From NCBI GenBank assembly GCA_043816305.1, contig JBDRHZ010000049.1, forward strand, positions 1-46,053: a DNA stretch of 46,053 nt. Direction: 5' to 3'. Positions 1 to 11,781 of the stretch are shown one piece after another. Under the pieces are notes generated by a model, which saw only the letters and a list, made by a program, of their open reading frames with translations, ran no database searches and was not told the origin of the DNA. The position numbers and the translations under genes were made by a program. Origin of the DNA: JAHIVN01 sp018816645. Its GTDB lineage: Bacteria > Patescibacteriota > Dojkabacteria > JAHIVN01. Position 1 is the stretch's first letter. Each line of letters opens with the position of its first letter.

Positions 1-147
1 GCGTTTTTTATGTAATTTTTGTAAGATATGATTGGAGTCATGGTTGAGACATTGGTAATGTAAAGTATTACCCAATTCTCTCACCTGGCTCCATTCCTTT
101 GCAAGTCTTAGGTGGGTAATATCTTCCCGATGAGTACATTCAACAAA
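1..147. other. Non-coding stretch upstream of the rRNA promoter
   Basis: I see no supportable gene here on either strand. The one structural element is an inverted repeat, TATTACCCA at 67-75 against TGGGTAATA at 113-121, which could form a hairpin with a large loop. It lacks a T tract, so it is not a standard intrinsic terminator. The upstream gene, if any, lies outside the window. Confidence 0.5.
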
Positions 148-177
148 TTGACAGATGAGGTGTTTACATGATATAAA
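148..177 (+). promoter_or_regulatory. Probable sigma70-type promoter of the rRNA operon
   Basis: A consensus -35 box TTGACA (148-153) is followed after 18 bases by TATAAA (172-177). Transcription would start near 184, giving a leader of about 285 nt before mature 16S. The leader contains the boxA-like and RNase III stem sequences expected for an rRNA operon. This is inferred from sequence only. Confidence 0.6.
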
Positions 178-209
178 TATTTCTCAAAGTAAGGTCTAAT
201 AGAATACTG

Positions 210-245
210 TTCCGTCTGTCTGCCGACATGGCAGGCTGAGCGGAA
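210..245. repeat. Palindromic repeat element in the rRNA leader
   Basis: Two nested inverted repeats form one hairpin: TTCCG (210-214) with CGGAA (241-245), and CTGCC (220-224) with GGCAG (230-234). Related CTGTCTGCCGACAGG-like sequence recurs at 17098-17119 and, split by an insertion, at 44145-44186, so this belongs to a small dispersed palindrome family. Confidence 0.55.
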
Positions 246-348
246 TAAGTTCCCCAGAATCATTTCAAAAAAATAGATCACAATAGAAATAGTTGTTCTT
301 TGGGAACAATCGTGATATATTTGCCTTACGATTTTTCAGTTTAGAAGA

Positions 349-375
349 GCTCTTTTACAATGAAAAAGTGTTAGG
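349..375 (+). promoter_or_regulatory. boxA-like sequence and 5' arm of the 16S processing stem
   Basis: GCTCTTTTACA at 349-359 resembles the rrn antitermination boxA. The segment through TGTTAGG at 375 is the near-perfect reverse complement of 2063-2090 downstream of 16S. The two arms would form the long stem that bacterial RNase III cuts to release pre-16S. Pairing is interrupted only by a short internal mismatch. Confidence 0.75.
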
Positions 376-470
376 AACTATGTTGTTTTGCAACATAGAA
401 CAGTATCCTTTGAGCATTGGTGAAAAGCATCTATCCTTTATAGGGTAGATGTATTGATTATGAAAATAAT

Positions 471-1986
<1,516 letters not shown>

Positions 1987-2062
1987 CAAGGAGTTAAAAA
2001 GTCTCGAAAGCTCTAATCTTAATTGTATTAGACATAAGTTTTGGAGACATAAGGATACTTTT

Positions 2063-2090
2063 CCTAACACTTTTTTAGTGTAAAAGAGAG
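2063..2090 (+). other. 3' arm of the 16S processing stem
   Basis: CCTAACACTTTTTT followed by AGTGTAAAAGAGAG is complementary to 349-375 upstream of 16S. Together they enclose the 16S gene in a stem of roughly 25 bp, the expected RNase III substrate. Confidence 0.75.
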
Positions 2091-2171
2091 ATTATTTTGA
2101 TCTTTAAAATAAATGAGGACGTTGTCGCTTATTGAGCAAGTCCATTAAATAGTTTACAATAGGCTCCTTGA

Positions 2172-2206
2172 TGGGCGATTAGCTCGGCTGATTGGGGGTG
2201 TTTCCA
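2172..2206 (+). pseudogene. tRNA 5'-half-like remnant in the rRNA spacer
   Basis: GGGCGATTAGCTC at 2174-2186 matches the acceptor and D-stem start typical of tRNA-Ile/Val genes. What follows departs from a tRNA, and a simple 6-bp hairpin (GATTGG at 2190-2195 with CCAATC at 2204-2209) takes its place. No matching 3' acceptor strand ATCGCCC is present nearby. It looks like debris of a tRNA duplication, placed just upstream of the nested tRNA locus. Confidence 0.35.
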
Positions 2207-2235
2207 ATCTGAGGCGGAACTTGTCGACCACATCT

Positions 2236-2439
2236 GGGCGTGTAGCTCAGATGGTTTAGAGCGCAGTTGACCCGCCTGACCATTTAGGGCCAGTAGCTCA
2301 GATGGTTTAGAGCGCAGTCCTGATAAGACTGAGGTCCCAAGTTCGATTCTTGGCTGGCCCATTTGAACTTGATTAGATTGTTGATCTAGAAGTCGGGCAG
2401 GTAAGACTGAGGTTCCTGGTTCGATTCTGGGCACGCCCA
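2236..2439 (+). other. Outer tRNA-like gene split by an inserted tRNA-Ile
   Basis: The 5' part (2236-2268) has acceptor strand GGGCGTG, TA, and a D arm plus anticodon-stem start identical to the inner tRNA-Ile. The 3' part (2402-2439) has anticodon-stem strand GACTG, a variable loop, a T arm with loop TTCGATT, acceptor strand CACGCCC and A73. The outer acceptor stem pairs perfectly over 7 bp and differs from that of the inner tRNA, so the two halves belong together. The anticodon stem CAGTT/GACTG pairs with one wobble. Between the halves lie a helix, CCCGCCTGAC (2271-2280) against GTCGGGCAGG (2392-2401), and the complete tRNA-Ile. No join I tried restores a loop with U33, so this outer unit may be a structured pseudo-tRNA rather than a spliced tRNA. 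Confidence 0.6.
2287..2361 (+). tRNA. tRNA-Ile(GAT)
   Basis: A complete 75-nt cloverleaf: acceptor GGGCCAG/CTGGCCC, D stem GCTC/GAGC, anticodon stem CAGTC/GACTG with loop CTGATAA (anticodon GAT), T stem CCAAG/CTTGG with loop TTCGATT, and discriminator A. CCA is not encoded. A tRNA-Ile at this place in the 16S-23S spacer is standard for bacteria. Unusually, it lies inside the anticodon loop of a second tRNA-like sequence (2236-2439). Its 3' trailer carries a small hairpin (TAGAT/ATCTA). Confidence 0.95.
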
Positions 2440-2512
2440 CATGTTTAGGATAGATGTTTCTAGTTTTTTCAGTCGGCAGGAAGGCGCTTTAGAGGAACTC
2501 AGTTAACTTTTT

Positions 2513-2587
2513 GGGGCTGTAGCTTAGTTGGTTTATAGCACCTCATTTGCAATGAGGAGGTCGCGAGTTCGAATCTCGCCAGCTCCA
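2513..2587 (+). tRNA. tRNA-Ala(TGC)
   Basis: A complete cloverleaf with acceptor GGGGCTG/CAGCTCC, which includes the G3-U70 pair that identifies alanine tRNA. Anticodon loop is TTTGCAA (anticodon TGC) and the discriminator is A; CCA is not encoded. It is the second spacer tRNA, as in many bacterial rRNA operons. The window also holds tRNA-Ala(CGC) and tRNA-Ala(GGC). Confidence 0.96.
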
Positions 2588-2648
2588 CTTCGACTCGTCC
2601 CGCTATTAGGGACTTGCTCAGTGTAAACACTGGGAACGAGTCGAAGTG
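2586..2648. repeat. Palindromic element between tRNA-Ala and 23S
   Basis: Outer arms CACTTCGACTCGT (2586-2598) and ACGAGTCGAAGTG (2636-2648) are perfect 13-bp inverted repeats. Inside is a second perfect palindrome, CAGTGTAAACACTG (2620-2633). The left arm begins at the 3' end of tRNA-Ala. It resembles mobile REP-like hairpins. A further small hairpin, GTCCT/AGGAC, follows at 2650-2669. Confidence 0.6.
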
Positions 2649-2678
2649 GTCCTGAGTTTGTCGAAGGACTACTTTATT

Positions 2679-2703
2679 TGCTCTTTAAAAACTGGATAGA
2701 ATG
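2679..2703 (+). promoter_or_regulatory. boxA and 5' arm of the 23S processing stem
   Basis: TGCTCTTTAAAA (2679-2690) matches the rrn boxA antitermination signal. From 2686 to 2703 the sequence is perfectly complementary over 18 bases to 6093-6110, downstream of 23S. This would form the pre-23S RNase III stem. Confidence 0.8.
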
Positions 2704-2752
2704 TAAATTATCAATTCTAGTAATTGATAAGGGTAGAGTTCGTAGAAACACG

Positions 2753-6032
<3,280 letters not shown>

Positions 6033-6092
6033 TCTTTGTTCTATATGCTTAGGCTTAAGATATTTATATCTTAGACTTAAGCAGTTCTCTAT

Positions 6093-6110
6093 CATTCTAT
6101 CCAGTTTTTA
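6093..6110 (+). other. 3' arm of the 23S processing stem
   Basis: An 18-base segment that reads CATTCTATCCAG then TTTTTA is the exact reverse complement of 2686-2703. It closes the pre-23S stem and lies between 23S and 5S. Confidence 0.8.
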
Positions 6111-6159
6111 GTGAGGAATTTCAGTCGTTGGATTTTAGTTTATAAGATTGTAACCTGAA

Positions 6160-6277
6160 ACCTGGCGATTGTAGCATAGTGGAACTACCTCTTTCCATTT
6201 CGAATAGAGAAGTAAAACGCTATAGCGCCGAAAATACTTTCCCGGCAACGGGGTTGGAAGATAGGTCATCGCCAGGA
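6160..6277 (+). rRNA. rrf: 5S ribosomal RNA
   Basis: About 117 nt, closed by the terminal helix CCTGGCGAT (6161-6169) with ATCGCCAGG (6268-6276). The loop B/C region CCATTTCGAATAGAG and the loop D-E region match 5S secondary structure. It is the last RNA of the operon. No hairpin plus T tract follows before the S1 gene 20 bases downstream. Confidence 0.93.
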
Positions 6278-6296
6278 TTTAAAAAAATTGCAATCT

Positions 6297-7508
6297 ATGA
6301 CAAAAGATAATTCTATATCAGAAAAACTTAATCAGTATTTAGAAGGATTAGATTCTTTCCCTAGAACTTTTAATAAGGGACAAGTAACAAAGGGTCATGT
6401 AGTGAAGGTAAGAGAGGGAGAGGTTCTGGTCAATATCGGGGGTAGAGCAGAAGGGATAATAAGCGGGAGAGAGCTGAGTCTATATGGAAAAAGAGAAAAG
6501 CTAGATGAAGGAGACGAGATACTTGTTTATGTTCTTAATCCTGAAACGGAGAAAGGACAGGTTCACCTTTCTATTCGAAAAACCGGAGAAGCAAGAAAGT
6601 GGCAACAGCTGGATGAGGTTCTTGATAGCGGAAAAGGGCTGGAGGTAAAAGTCATAGAGGCTAATAATGGTGGTGTTATAGTAAGTATAAATGATATTGA
6701 CGAGAATTTTAGAGGATTTATTCCTACTTCACAACTCGATAATGATAGAATTTATCCTCTATCGGGATTTTCAGATAAGAAAGAGGCTTCTCGAGAACTT
6801 CAAAAGAAGCTAGCCGGCTTGATTGGAGAGAAGATTACTGCAAAAGTTATTGAAATTAATAGAAAAAAGAACAGGGTAATTCTTTCCGAAAAACTTGTGA
6901 AGGCGGAGGTAGACCTTGATAAGCGCAAGAAAACTCTGAAGGACTGTAAGGTCGGAGATACAATAGAAGGTGAAGTCACAGGGATTGCGCCGTTTGGATT
7001 ATTTGTAAATGCTCAAGGTCTTGAAGGACTTGTACATCTCTCCGAGATTTCTTGGGACAAGGTTGAAAATCCTGCTGATTTTTATAAAGTAGGCGATACT
7101 GTAAAGGTTCAGATAATTGGAATCGAGGACGATGGGAGAAGAATAGCCTACAGTATAAAGCGAATCCTTCCTGATCCTTGGAATAAGATTATAAAGAACT
7201 ATAAAGTTGGGCAAAAGGTAAAGGGTGTGGTACAAAAGGTAGTTAATTATGGTGCATTTGTAAGGATAGATGGCGAAGTGAATGGACTAATTCATATTTC
7301 TGAGCTTTCTGATGGTTTAGTTACTGACCCATCAAAGTTTGTTGAGATCGGCAAAGAGTATGGCCTTGTGATTATCTCAATTTCTGACAGTGAGAGACAT
7401 CTCGGGTTAAGTCTCAAACGGGCACAGGATAAGTTTGTAGTAAAAAAGGAAACGACAACGAAAGCTGAAAGTGCTGAGGAACTTAGGAGCTTAGAGGATC
7501 TGTCTTGA
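6297..7508 (+). CDS. rpsA: S1 RNA-binding domain protein (ribosomal protein S1-like)
   Basis: A 403-residue protein with four S1 (OB-fold) repeats at about 26-95, 110-200, 221-290 and 306-375. The two C-terminal repeats are the most canonical, with the GxFV then GLVHISE patterns. S1 proteins help mRNA bind the 30S subunit; E. coli S1 has six repeats and shorter four-repeat versions are common elsewhere. I chose ATG at 6297; a TTG nine bases upstream is in frame but has no better ribosome site. The gene starts 20 bases after 5S with no visible terminator or promoter, so it may be transcribed from the rRNA promoter. ClpC and RadA follow on the same strand. The low-complexity charged tail after 380 is usual for S1. 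Confidence 0.88.
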   Translation: MTKDNSISEKLNQYLEGLDSFPRTFNKGQVTKGHVVKVREGEVLVNIGGRAEGIISGRELSLYGKREKLDEGDEILVYVLNPETEKGQVHLSIRKTGEARKWQQLDEVLDSGKGLEVKVIEANNGGVIVSINDIDENFRGFIPTSQLDNDRIYPLSGFSDKKEASRELQKKLAGLIGEKITAKVIEINRKKNRVILSEKLVKAEVDLDKRKKTLKDCKVGDTIEGEVTGIAPFGLFVNAQGLEGLVHLSEISWDKVENPADFYKVGDTVKVQIIGIEDDGRRIAYSIKRILPDPWNKIIKNYKVGQKVKGVVQKVVNYGAFVRIDGEVNGLIHISELSDGLVTDPSKFVEIGKEYGLVIISISDSERHLGLSLKRAQDKFVVKKETTTKAESAEELRSLEDLS

Positions 7509-7592
7509 TTATTTTCTCCCTGGAATATCTCTTCAAAATGGAGTCTATAAATAATGCTCCACTTTATTTGTCATTTTTGATAGAATTGTTTT

Positions 7593-10043
7593 ATGGATAG
7601 TAAAAGCATAAAACTTAGAAGATTAACCGAAAATGCAAAGGACGTTTTGCTCAAGTCTTATAACTATGCTAAAGAAACAAAGTCTTCGGAAATCAAGGCA
7701 GAACATCTCCTGATCTCCCTGCTATCTCTCAATCAAGGTTTATCAGCAAGATTTCTGAGATCGTTGGGCATTGATATTGAGAAAACTATCGAAAGTATAA
7801 AGTTAAAACTGCGTCTTGGTAAAAGAGTTCCAAAGAGTATTAAAGTTTCTGAGAGAGTAAAGGACATTATTAAAACAGCATTTGTGTTGGCCAGGGATTT
7901 TTCTCATGTTTATGTTGGGACCGAACATATTCTGCTTAGTTTTTTAAAACAAAAAGACCTAAGTTTCGTTAAAGAATTAGAAGAAGTCGGACTAGATTTC
8001 CAATCCGTGAAGGAAAAGCTTTTTACCTATGCTACATATGTTCCAGGAGTATTTATCAAAGATAAGCGTGAAGCTGCTAGAGAGGATGACGCTATAAAAT
8101 ATTTTGGCCGTAGTCTAAATAATCTAGCTGATAAAGGGAAATTGATGCCTATTGTTGGTAGGGAAGATGAGATCAATAGGGTGATAAGGATTCTTTCACG
8201 GCAAACGAAAAATAATCCGATCCTAGTAGGTGAGGCAGGGGTCGGGAAGACTGCCGTTGTAGAAGGTTTAGTGCAGAGTATTGTAAAGGGCAAAGTGCCT
8301 GAATCGGTAAAGAGTCTAGAAATCTTTCAGATAGATATAGCATCGATTGTTGCGGGAAGTAAGGTGAGAGGTGACATTGAGCAAAGGCTGTTAGTATTGA
8401 TGTCAGAAGTATCATCTTCTCCAAACAAAGTGCTCTTTATAGATGAGATTCATATGATTATTGGTGCAGGGGCGACAGGAGCAGATCGAACTATGGATAT
8501 AGCAAACATTTTGAAACCGAGATTGACAGATGGCTCTGTTAGAGTGATAGGAGCTACCACGGTAGATGAATACAGGAGATATTTCGAAGAGGATTCTGCC
8601 TTATCCAGAAGGTTTCAGCCTGTAAAAGTAGAGGAGATCTCAGAAGAGGATTCTATAAAGATTTTGAAGGGGATTAAGCCACGACTGGAAGAATATCATG
8701 GTGTGAGGATAACAAACACTGCCTTAGCTGCTGCTTCAAAGCTTTCGAATAGATATATAACCGACAGATTTCTTCCAGACAAAGCGATTGATGTATTGGA
8801 TGAAGCGGCCGCATACGAGAAACTGCAAAAGGAGGAGGAGTATAAAGACGATATGGATAAACGGACAAAGCTCTTGGATATCATCGAGAAAAAAGATGAT
8901 GCGATCAATAAGAATTTGTTTGACAAGGCTTTAGACTTCAAGAGGTTAGAAAATAATGTCAAAGATGATCTAAGACAGACAAATAAAGAGAAACTAGAAC
9001 TTTCTGCAAAAGGTAAGTTTAAAGTAACAGAAGAAGATATAAAAAACGTTGTGAGCGAGTGGACAGGAATACCAATCAATACACTTTCGGCTGGTGAGAT
9101 GAAAGCTCTGAAAGGATTAAATCTGAAGCTTGGTAAGCAAATTGTCGGACAAAGAGATGCTGTGCAAAGAGTTTCTGCAGCTCTAAAGAGGGCCAGAGTC
9201 GGAATATCTGATGATAGGCGACCTCTAGCCAGTTTTCTTTTCTTGGGGCCAACTGGAGTTGGGAAGACAGAAATGGCAAAGGTGATTGCAGACGAATTTT
9301 TCGGGACATCGAAGGCTCTTATTCAGATGGATATGAGCGAATTTATGGAGCAGCATAGCATCGCGAAGATAATAGGTTCTCCACCGGGGTATGTGGGATA
9401 TCAGGAGGGGGGACAGCTGACTGAAAAAGTCAAGAAAAGACCATATTCTGTAGTTCTTTTTGACGAGATTGAGAAAGCTCATCCAGATATGTTGAATGCA
9501 CTCCTTCAAATTCTGGAAGAAGGGCACATGACTGATGGTAAAGGTAGAAAAGTTGATTTTAAAAATACTATTATTGTTTTGACCTCCAATATTGGTGCTG
9601 AAGATATCAGTAGAGATAAGGTCTTGGGGTTCAAGATAGATACTGAGGGAAAAAATGTGGACGAGGCGTATGAAAGAATGCGGGAAAGATTGACAGAGGA
9701 GCTCAAAAAGGTATTGAGACCTGAATTTATAAATCGAATAGATGAAGTGGTAATATTTAGAGGGCTTGATGAAGCAGATGCTGTTCGAATAACAAAACTG
9801 GTGTTAAAGGACGTTCAAAGACGTCTTATTGATAGGAAAGTACGATTAAGTGTATCTGATCAAGCTGTAAAGTTGATAGCCCAAAAGGGCTTCAGTGATG
9901 AATATGGGGCCCGTAATATCCGTCGCAAAGTTCAAGAGCTTGTGGAGAATTCCTTGTCGGACTTGCTTATCGAGGGGCCAAAAGGACTCGAACACGTAAA
10001 GATTACTAGATCTGGAAAAGTGCTTAAATTGACACCTTCCTAG
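7593..10043 (+). CDS. clpC: ClpC-type AAA+ unfoldase
   Basis: An 816-residue class 1 Clp ATPase. The order is a double Clp_N domain (about 1-150), AAA+ D1 with Walker A GEAGVGKT (213-220) and Walker B VLFIDEIH (280-287), a UVR-like middle segment (about 425-465), and AAA+ D2 with Walker A GPTGVGKT (552-559) and VVLFDEIE (620-627). The short UVR-type middle, rather than the long ClpB coiled coil, indicates ClpC. An LGF tripeptide at 678-680 sits where ClpP-docking loops occur, so it probably feeds a ClpP protease encoded elsewhere. The small C-terminal D2 subdomain is complete. It is in line with rpsA and is followed after 8 bases by radA, which suggests one transcript. Confidence 0.94.
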   Translation: MDSKSIKLRRLTENAKDVLLKSYNYAKETKSSEIKAEHLLISLLSLNQGLSARFLRSLGIDIEKTIESIKLKLRLGKRVPKSIKVSERVKDIIKTAFVLARDFSHVYVGTEHILLSFLKQKDLSFVKELEEVGLDFQSVKEKLFTYATYVPGVFIKDKREAAREDDAIKYFGRSLNNLADKGKLMPIVGREDEINRVIRILSRQTKNNPILVGEAGVGKTAVVEGLVQSIVKGKVPESVKSLEIFQIDIASIVAGSKVRGDIEQRLLVLMSEVSSSPNKVLFIDEIHMIIGAGATGADRTMDIANILKPRLTDGSVRVIGATTVDEYRRYFEEDSALSRRFQPVKVEEISEEDSIKILKGIKPRLEEYHGVRITNTALAAASKLSNRYITDRFLPDKAIDVLDEAAAYEKLQKEEEYKDDMDKRTKLLDIIEKKDDAINKNLFDKALDFKRLENNVKDDLRQTNKEKLELSAKGKFKVTEEDIKNVVSEWTGIPINTLSAGEMKALKGLNLKLGKQIVGQRDAVQRVSAALKRARVGISDDRRPLASFLFLGPTGVGKTEMAKVIADEFFGTSKALIQMDMSEFMEQHSIAKIIGSPPGYVGYQEGGQLTEKVKKRPYSVVLFDEIEKAHPDMLNALLQILEEGHMTDGKGRKVDFKNTIIVLTSNIGAEDISRDKVLGFKIDTEGKNVDEAYERMRERLTEELKKVLRPEFINRIDEVVIFRGLDEADAVRITKLVLKDVQRRLIDRKVRLSVSDQAVKLIAQKGFSDEYGARNIRRKVQELVENSLSDLLIEGPKGLEHVKITRSGKVLKLTPS

Positions 10044-10051
10044 AAACACCA

Positions 10052-11383
10052 ATGAAAGAATTATTTTCTTGTATAGAGTGTGGTTTTCAGACTCCGAAAT
10101 GGATGGGGAAATGTACAAATTGTGGAAAATGGGAAACTTTGAAGCTGGTTCCCGAAACTGACCAAAACAACGCTAGGAACAGGAACAAAGCCAAAAAAAT
10201 AAAGGTAAGTCATATAACTAGCAAGGGAGAAACAGTAAGATTGGATAGGCTATCTACGGGCTTTCAAGAATTTGACAGAGTTCTTGGTGGGGGGCTTGTG
10301 AAAGGAGCGGTTTTACTGATTGGGGGACATCCGGGTGTTGGTAAAACAACTCTGTTGCTCCAAATCTTGAGTAAGATAAAGAATTGCAAGAGTGTTTATG
10401 TTAGCGGAGAAGAATCTTCAGAACAGCTTTCGATACATGCGAAACGATTAAAGATTCTCCAGGATATACCAGCCATTTCAAGTAATAACATCGATTCGAT
10501 AATCGCAACAATTGATGACCTGAAACCTTTAGTTGTAGTTATCGATTCGATTCAGACTGTGGAGACAAGTGATTTAAATAGTATTGCTGGTGGTGTTGGG
10601 CAAGTCAAAGAATGTACTTCGAGGTTAATTCACTATGCGAAAAGTACAGGAACAATAATCTTTCTAGTTGGGCACATCACGAAGGGTGGAGATATTGCAG
10701 GACCAAAGGTAATAGAACATTTAGTGGATGGTGTTTTCTATATCGAAGGAGACTCTTCAACTAAAATAAGGCTTGTGAGATCGATGAAGAATCGTTTCGG
10801 ATCAACAAGGGAAGTAGGAGTTTTTGAGTTTGGTGCTCAGGGCTATGATGATGCCAAGAATCCCTCGGAAATTTTTGTTCTGACACGGAAACCGCAGGTA
10901 GGAGTGTGTAAGGGGGTTATTTTCGAAGGTAGAAGGGCTCTTATCGTAGAGGTACAGGCTTTGGTTACTGATTGTGTGTTTAGTGTTCCGCAAAGGGTTG
11001 TAAGCGGGCTGAAGAAGGTAAAGGTTCAGATGATAAGTGCCTTATTAACCAAGCATACAAAAGCGAATTTGCTAGATAAGGATATATATGTTAATGTCGC
11101 AAATGGACTAAAAATTGACGATTCTTCGATAGATTTGAGTATTGCAATAGCAGTGTTTTCATCATTTTCTAATAAGAAAGTCACAGAAGATAAGGTAGCT
11201 ATTGGTGAACTTAGCCTGACAGGCGAAGTTCATCCTGGAAGCAGTATTATCGAGAAGGTAAAGACGCTTAAAGATCTAGGTTATAAGGAACTGATACTCG
11301 CAAAAAAAATTAAAGATTCTCTTGCTCATAAGGACAAGATAACTTTTATCGAAACTCTCTCAGAACTGACGTTGAAGTTATAA
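10052..11383 (+). CDS. radA: DNA repair protein RadA (Sms)
   Basis: 443 residues. The N-terminal zinc finger has C7, C10, C21 and C24. A RecA-like ATPase follows with Walker A GGHPGVGKTT (91-100), and then the RadA signature KNRFG at 246-250 followed by STREVGVFEF. A Lon-protease-like C-terminal domain runs from about 280 to the end. RadA is a branch-migration helicase that helps process recombination intermediates and integrates DNA taken up in transformation. ComEA/ComEC genes elsewhere in the window fit that role. The start ATG lies 8 bases after the clpC stop. Confidence 0.95.
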   Translation: MKELFSCIECGFQTPKWMGKCTNCGKWETLKLVPETDQNNARNRNKAKKIKVSHITSKGETVRLDRLSTGFQEFDRVLGGGLVKGAVLLIGGHPGVGKTTLLLQILSKIKNCKSVYVSGEESSEQLSIHAKRLKILQDIPAISSNNIDSIIATIDDLKPLVVVIDSIQTVETSDLNSIAGGVGQVKECTSRLIHYAKSTGTIIFLVGHITKGGDIAGPKVIEHLVDGVFYIEGDSSTKIRLVRSMKNRFGSTREVGVFEFGAQGYDDAKNPSEIFVLTRKPQVGVCKGVIFEGRRALIVEVQALVTDCVFSVPQRVVSGLKKVKVQMISALLTKHTKANLLDKDIYVNVANGLKIDDSSIDLSIAIAVFSSFSNKKVTEDKVAIGELSLTGEVHPGSSIIEKVKTLKDLGYKELILAKKIKDSLAHKDKITFIETLSELTLKL

Positions 11384-11448
11384 TTTGCGCTGTTTAACGT
11401 AAAATAAAAAGCTTCGTAAGCGCTATATATTATGGGACATATAATCGC

Positions 11449-11478
11449 TTGACAAATAAAAATGTTATAGGGTATAAT
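11449..11478 (+). promoter_or_regulatory. Strong promoter for the small RNA
   Basis: Consensus TTGACA (11449-11454), an 18-base spacer and consensus TATAAT (11473-11478). This is among the closest consensus matches in the window. Transcription should begin near 11485, just before the structured RNA. Confidence 0.75.
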
Positions 11479-11484
11479 AAACCA

Positions 11485-11647
11485 GATCCTTGAAATTGCC
11501 TTGTCTCTAGTGCCCAGAGTCTGGTTCGCGTACAACCAACTGGACTCTTGGCACTGCAGATATTTTGCAACCGATTTTGATAAAAGCATATTTGATAAGT
11601 AAGTTTTTATCGGGGTCGGTTGGGGCAGTGCCGATCCCGTTTTTTTC
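11485..11647 (+). ncRNA. Unidentified structured small RNA upstream of rho
   Basis: A roughly 160-nt unit bounded by a consensus promoter and an intrinsic terminator, with no convincing ORF. Hairpin 1 spans 11510-11554: GTGCC/GGCAC and AGAGTC/GACTCT around an apical stem GGTT/AACC, extended outward by weaker pairs toward 11495 and 11570. Hairpin 2 is GATAAAA (11579-11585) with TTTTATC (11605-11611). The terminator follows. I compared it by eye with 6S, tmRNA, SRP RNA and RNase P RNA and found no signature of any. Because rho has its own promoter downstream, this looks like an independent RNA, though a role as a rho leader/attenuator cannot be excluded. Confidence 0.6.
11611..11646 (+). terminator. 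Intrinsic terminator of the small RNA
   Basis: CGGGGTCGG (11611-11619) pairs with CCGATCCCG (11631-11639), giving a 9-bp stem with one G-T pair. Seven T residues (11640-11646) follow directly. Confidence 0.85.
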
Positions 11648-11665
11648 CCTAAAGTCTTTTCAAAT

Positions 11666-11694
11666 TTGACAAATTAAGAAATCTTCCATATACT
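11666..11694 (+). promoter_or_regulatory. Probable rho promoter
   Basis: TTGACA (11666-11671), a 17-base spacer and TATACT (11689-11694). It lies just after the small RNA terminator and about 87 bases before the rho start codon, leaving an untranslated leader of about 80 nt. Confidence 0.65.
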
Positions 11695-11781
11695 TTTCTA
11701 GTTCTATTCCCTCAGTTTCGTTTTGGGTATTATTAATTAAATATTTTCCATAATCTATTTAAATTTGTTTGATTTCATTAC

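Noticed and set aside
2236..2439. Group I or group II intron in the outer tRNA
   Set aside because: The insert is only about 130 nt and is occupied mostly by a complete tRNA. No room exists for a ribozyme core.
2236..2439. Simple tandem tRNA-Ile duplication
   Set aside because: The outer acceptor strands match each other and not the inner tRNA, so they are two halves of one unit rather than parts of neighbouring copies.
11485..11647. Identification of the small RNA as 6S, SRP RNA, tmRNA or RNase P RNA
   Set aside because: Size, loop sequences and conserved signatures of these families were not found by eye, so no name is given.
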